A stretch of 9,349 nucleotides of DNA. It comes from a bacterium (GTDB lineage: Bacteria; SZUA-79; Acidulodesulfobacterales; Acidulodesulfobacteraceae). This document shows, in pieces, positions 6,737 to 9,349 of this stretch; within the stretch, counting starts at the first letter, position 1; the number at the start of each line of letters is the position of its first letter. A program made the position numbers and the translations under genes. Location: assembly GCA_021784835.1 (NCBI GenBank), contig JAJYHI010000126.1, forward strand, positions 1 to 9,349, in the 5' to 3' direction. Under the pieces are notes generated by a model that did no database searches, had not been told where the DNA came from, and saw nothing but the letters and a program-made list of their open reading frames with translations.

Positions 6737-7579
6737 ATGTCTGCAAAAGAAAAACAAAAAACCAATAAACTCGACGAGCTTATAGAAATAGTTAAAAAAT
6801 TAAGGTCGGAAAACGGCTGTCCCTGGGACAGGAAGCAGACTGAAGAAACTTTAAAACCGTATATCATAGAAGAAGCTTACGAAGTCGTCGAAGCTATTAG
6901 TTCCGGCGATAAAATCGAAATAATGGAAGAACTCGGCGACCTTCTTCTTCAAGTCGTTTTTTTATCGGACGTTTATGCCGATAAAAAAGAGTTTTCTATT
7001 GGCGACGTTATAGAGACGGTAAACAAAAAACTTATAAGAAGGCACCCTCACGTTTTTGATAAAAAATTTTCTTTAAAAGAGGGTGAATGCCTTGAAGACG
7101 CTATACTTAGAAACTGGGAAAGGATTAAAGGGGAAGAAAAGAAGGAAAAATCGAAAAATAAACCGGACGTTCCGAAAAAACCGTCTGTATATATTTCTGA
7201 ATCTATGCCGTCTTTACACAGGGCATATATGGTTCAGGAAAAAGCTAAGAGGCAGGGTTTAGATTTTGCGGATGCCGAAGGAGCATTAAAAAAGGTATAT
7301 GAAGAAATAGAGGAATTTAAAGAGGAACTGAGTAAAAACGGCAATGCCGATAAAGACGTAAATAAAAATAAAATAATAGAGGAATACGGCGATATATTGT
7401 TTTCGCTAGTAAATTTAGGAAGGCTTTTAGATATTCATCCCTGTTCGGCTTTAAATAAATCCACGGATAAATTTATAAAAAGATTCGGATATATCGAGGA
7501 AAAAGCCGCAAAACCACTTTCGGAATTAGATGCCGCAAGCTTGGACGAATTATGGGAATCTTCTAAAAAGGAATCATAA
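6737..7579 (+). CDS. mazG: Nucleoside triphosphate pyrophosphohydrolase MazG
   Basis: MazG hydrolyses (d)NTPs to (d)NMPs plus pyrophosphate in the cytoplasm, removing damaged or surplus nucleotides; in E. coli it also affects ppGpp level. At 280 residues it is the full two-domain form. The first domain carries CPWDRKQT (28-35), IIEEAYEVVEA with E45, E46 and E49, and EELGDLL with E64, E65 and D68. RRHPHVF (101-107) is a family signature. The second domain repeats the acidic metal site with EEIEEF (189-194) and EEYGD (215-219). A charged, Lys/Glu-rich linker of about 20 residues (132-150) joins them. The ATG is preceded by AAGGAG at 6727-6732. It lies 30 bp after the kinase/phosphatase fusion and ends 2 bp before lnt. 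Confidence 0.95.
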   Translation: MSAKEKQKTNKLDELIEIVKKLRSENGCPWDRKQTEETLKPYIIEEAYEVVEAISSGDKIEIMEELGDLLLQVVFLSDVYADKKEFSIGDVIETVNKKLIRRHPHVFDKKFSLKEGECLEDAILRNWERIKGEEKKEKSKNKPDVPKKPSVYISESMPSLHRAYMVQEKAKRQGLDFADAEGALKKVYEEIEEFKEELSKNGNADKDVNKNKIIEEYGDILFSLVNLGRLLDIHPCSALNKSTDKFIKRFGYIEEKAAKPLSELDAASLDELWESSKKES

Positions 7580-7581
7580 TA

Positions 7582-9165
7582 GTGATAGTGAAGGGTATTT
7601 TACGGAACGACAAAATAAAGAATCTATGCTTAGCCTGTTTATCCGGCGTTATAACGGCTTTATTGTTTCCGGTTTTTAATCTTGAATTCCTCGCATGGAT
7701 TGCATTGATCCCTCTTTTATACGCAGTATATAAATCTAAGAGTTTTAAAGAATCTTTCTTATACGGTTTTATTGCCGGTGTAGTTTCATATGTAATTATA
7801 CTTTACTGGATAGTTTATACCGTAAGCAAATTTGGAGGTCTTCCTTACTACATAGCGGTTTTTGCGCTTATTCTTCTTGCTTCGTATCTTGCTCTTTACG
7901 TAGCTCTGTTTGCCGGTTTTTCAAAGATTGTATTAAATCGTTATAAGAAATTAAGTTTTATTCTAATTCCTTCAAGCTGGGTTTTTTTCGAGTTTTTGAA
8001 ATCTAAGCTGTTAACCGGTTTTCCTTGGGAAAACTTAGGATGCTCGCAGTATTTAAATATACCTTTTATACAAATCTCAAATATTATCGGCGTTTTTGGA
8101 CTATCTTTTATAATAGTTCTAGTTAATTATGCAATATTCAGCTTTATTTTTTTAAAAAGCGGGCTTTCAAAAAAACAGGCATTATTTGAGCTTTTTTTCG
8201 TTATATCGGTTTTTATTTTAGTAATATTATACGGATATTACAATATATATTCCGTAAATAAACTAGTTAAGCATAAAAAGCCGTTAAGGATCGCCCTCAT
8301 TCAGGGAAATATAGGGATGTTCCAAAAATGGAAAATTACGAAAAAAAGAACGACGCATATATATCTTAAATTGACGGAGCAGTCTTTAAAATATAAACCT
8401 CAGCTGGTTATATGGCCTGAAACCGCGCTCCCGTATATTATCTCGGTTTATCCTTTTTACTGGAACAAGGTTATGGGATTTGCCGAAAAGCATAAAATAG
8501 ATATGGTTTTCGGTGCGATAGGGTTTAATTTTTTTAATCGGACGTATCATTATTATAACAGGGACTATATGTTTACCGATAAAGGAAGGTATTACTATTA
8601 CGACAAACATCATTTAGTCCCCTTCGGAGAATATATACCGTTAAAGAAGCAGCTGCCTTTTCTCGCTCATATTTTAAGGGGAGCGGGAATAGGAAACTTT
8701 ACTGCCGGCAAAAAATTCAGGATTTTAAAAAACGGCAAATTAAAAATAGGTTCCATGATATGCTATGAAGCTTATTTTGACGGACTCGTAAGGCATTTTC
8801 CAAAAAACGGAGCAAATCTTTTTGTAAGCATTACGGATGATGCATGGTACGGAAAAACATCGGCTCCTTATCAGGATATGTCTATGACTGTTTTTCCGGC
8901 GGTTGAAAACGAAAGGTTTATTGCCCGCGCCGGAAATTCAGGCGTAAGCGGAATAATATCGCCGGTCGGGAAAATTTTAGACGAAACCGCGATATTTAAG
9001 CGTACTTATATGATAGGTTACGTTAAATTAATTAATAGAAAGACTTTTTTTGCAATATATGGTAATATATTTGCTTATATATCGGATGTTTTTTTTATAA
9101 TTTCAATGTTATACATTTTTATATTAAAACTGTTTCCTGCATTAAATATTTATAGAAAAAAATAA
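7582..9165 (+). CDS. lnt: Apolipoprotein N-acyltransferase Lnt
   Basis: Lnt adds the third acyl chain to the N-terminal Cys of lipoproteins in the inner membrane, the last step before outer-membrane sorting. The 527-residue protein has an N-terminal block of membrane helices (about 12-225) with the family signature TGFPWENLG (145-153), then a nitrilase-fold periplasmic domain. The catalytic triad is visible as E280 in VIWPETALP, K342 in YDKHHLVPFGEYIP and C394 in MICYEAYF; E350 and the ITDDAWYG block (417-424) are also conserved. A last membrane helix covers about 492-518. The GTG start at 7582 sits eight bases after AAGGAA (7568-7573), inside the end of mazG; a second GTG at 7588 is less well placed. 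Its presence implies a Gram-negative envelope. Confidence 0.95.
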   Translation: MIVKGILRNDKIKNLCLACLSGVITALLFPVFNLEFLAWIALIPLLYAVYKSKSFKESFLYGFIAGVVSYVIILYWIVYTVSKFGGLPYYIAVFALILLASYLALYVALFAGFSKIVLNRYKKLSFILIPSSWVFFEFLKSKLLTGFPWENLGCSQYLNIPFIQISNIIGVFGLSFIIVLVNYAIFSFIFLKSGLSKKQALFELFFVISVFILVILYGYYNIYSVNKLVKHKKPLRIALIQGNIGMFQKWKITKKRTTHIYLKLTEQSLKYKPQLVIWPETALPYIISVYPFYWNKVMGFAEKHKIDMVFGAIGFNFFNRTYHYYNRDYMFTDKGRYYYYDKHHLVPFGEYIPLKKQLPFLAHILRGAGIGNFTAGKKFRILKNGKLKIGSMICYEAYFDGLVRHFPKNGANLFVSITDDAWYGKTSAPYQDMSMTVFPAVENERFIARAGNSGVSGIISPVGKILDETAIFKRTYMIGYVKLINRKTFFAIYGNIFAYISDVFFIISMLYIFILKLFPALNIYRKK

Positions 9166-9205
9166 AGTTAAATTTAAAAAGATATATTTATCCGGAGGTT
9201 TTTAA

Positions 9206-9349
9206 ATGTCTATAGCTTCAGCGCAGGGAGATTCGCTTTTTAACGTAAGTCTTTTGGAAAGAAGCCTGAAAACCCTCGAAGAAAAATTAGAAAAACTGCG
9301 GAGGGCGCTTTGAAGTCGATATTTCCGAAAAAAGGCTTAAAGAGATAGA
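9206..9349 (+). CDS. prfB: Peptide chain release factor 2, N-terminal part with +1 frameshift; 3' end outside window
   Basis: RF2 terminates translation at UAA and UGA. An ATG at 9206 follows GGAGG (9194-9198) by seven bases. The zero frame encodes 35 residues, ending LEEKLEKLRRAL, and meets an in-frame TGA at 9311-9313. Skipping one base continues as EVDISEKRLKEI to the window edge, which fits the RF2 N-terminus (E. coli LRGYL-DYDAKKERLEEV) in spacing and pattern. The zero-frame alternative after TGA soon hits TAA. So this is the known RF2 autoregulation by +1 frameshifting, not a broken gene. The pre-shift leader is about ten residues longer than in E. coli. Position after lnt with a 40-bp gap suggests it belongs to the same transcript. 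Only about 48 codons are visible, so later motifs cannot be checked. Confidence 0.88.
9300..9313 (+). promoter_or_regulatory. prfB: Programmed +1 ribosomal frameshift site of prfB
   Basis: The order is an internal Shine-Dalgarno-like GGAGG (9300-9304), three bases, the slippery Leu codon CTT (9308-9310) and the in-frame TGA stop (9311-9313). E. coli prfB has AGGGGG, three bases, CUU, UGA, so the spacing is identical. When RF2 is scarce the ribosome pauses at UGA, the CUU-bound tRNA slips onto UUU, and full-length RF2 is made. The base after the stop is A, whereas the common context is UGAC. Confidence 0.88.

Noticed and set aside
9206..9313. prfB as a pseudogene or a separate 35-codon small gene
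   Set aside because: The stop is set in a perfect copy of the RF2 frameshift arrangement and the +1 frame continues with RF2-like sequence.
1..9349. Defence system, mobile element, CRISPR array, tRNA or rRNA
   Set aside because: No transposase, integrase, regular spacer-repeat pattern, or RNA-gene signature was seen; all sizeable genes are core functions.

Overview
This window is an AT-rich stretch of a bacterial chromosome made almost entirely of conserved core genes. The strand order is: murJ 3' end (+), an L,D-transpeptidase gene (-), a short divergent intergenic region, then a tight plus-strand run phoH - pgpH - ybeY - dgkA/PAP2 fusion - mazG - lnt - prfB (start only). Lnt implies a Gram-negative envelope with lipoproteins. 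The phoH-pgpH-ybeY-dgkA order is familiar from Firmicutes and from deltaproteobacteria-like lineages, and lnt next to prfB also recalls deltaproteobacteria. With the low GC and Lys/Ile/Asn-rich proteins I would guess an AT-rich deltaproteobacteria-related or candidate-phylum organism. That placement is inference and cannot be settled from this window.

Layout: 1-854 is the C-terminal half of the lipid II flippase MurJ. 851-1975 (minus) is a membrane-anchored YkuD-type transpeptidase whose stop overlaps the murJ stop. 1976-2197 is the only sizeable non-coding stretch (222 bp). It holds a near-consensus sigma-70-type promoter reading into phoH, a 13-bp perfect AT-only-loop palindrome in the phoH leader, and a GC-rich hairpin/direct-repeat element in the L,D-transpeptidase leader. 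From 2198 to the end the plus-strand genes overlap or are separated by 40 bp or less, consistent with one operon.

Two themes run through the operon. Envelope: MurJ flips lipid II, the L,D-transpeptidase cross-links or edits peptidoglycan, the DgkA-PAP2 fusion should supply or recycle undecaprenyl phosphate, PgpH should degrade c-di-AMP (a turgor and wall signal), and Lnt finishes lipoproteins. RNA and translation quality control: PhoH ATPase, YbeY endoribonuclease, MazG nucleotide house-cleaning, and release factor 2.

The best-supported special mechanism is the programmed +1 frameshift in prfB at 9300-9313. The most unusual gene arrangement is the 86-bp out-of-frame overlap of pgpH and ybeY. 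I see no defence system, mobile element, CRISPR array, tRNA or rRNA, and nothing that I would call a wholly new system.
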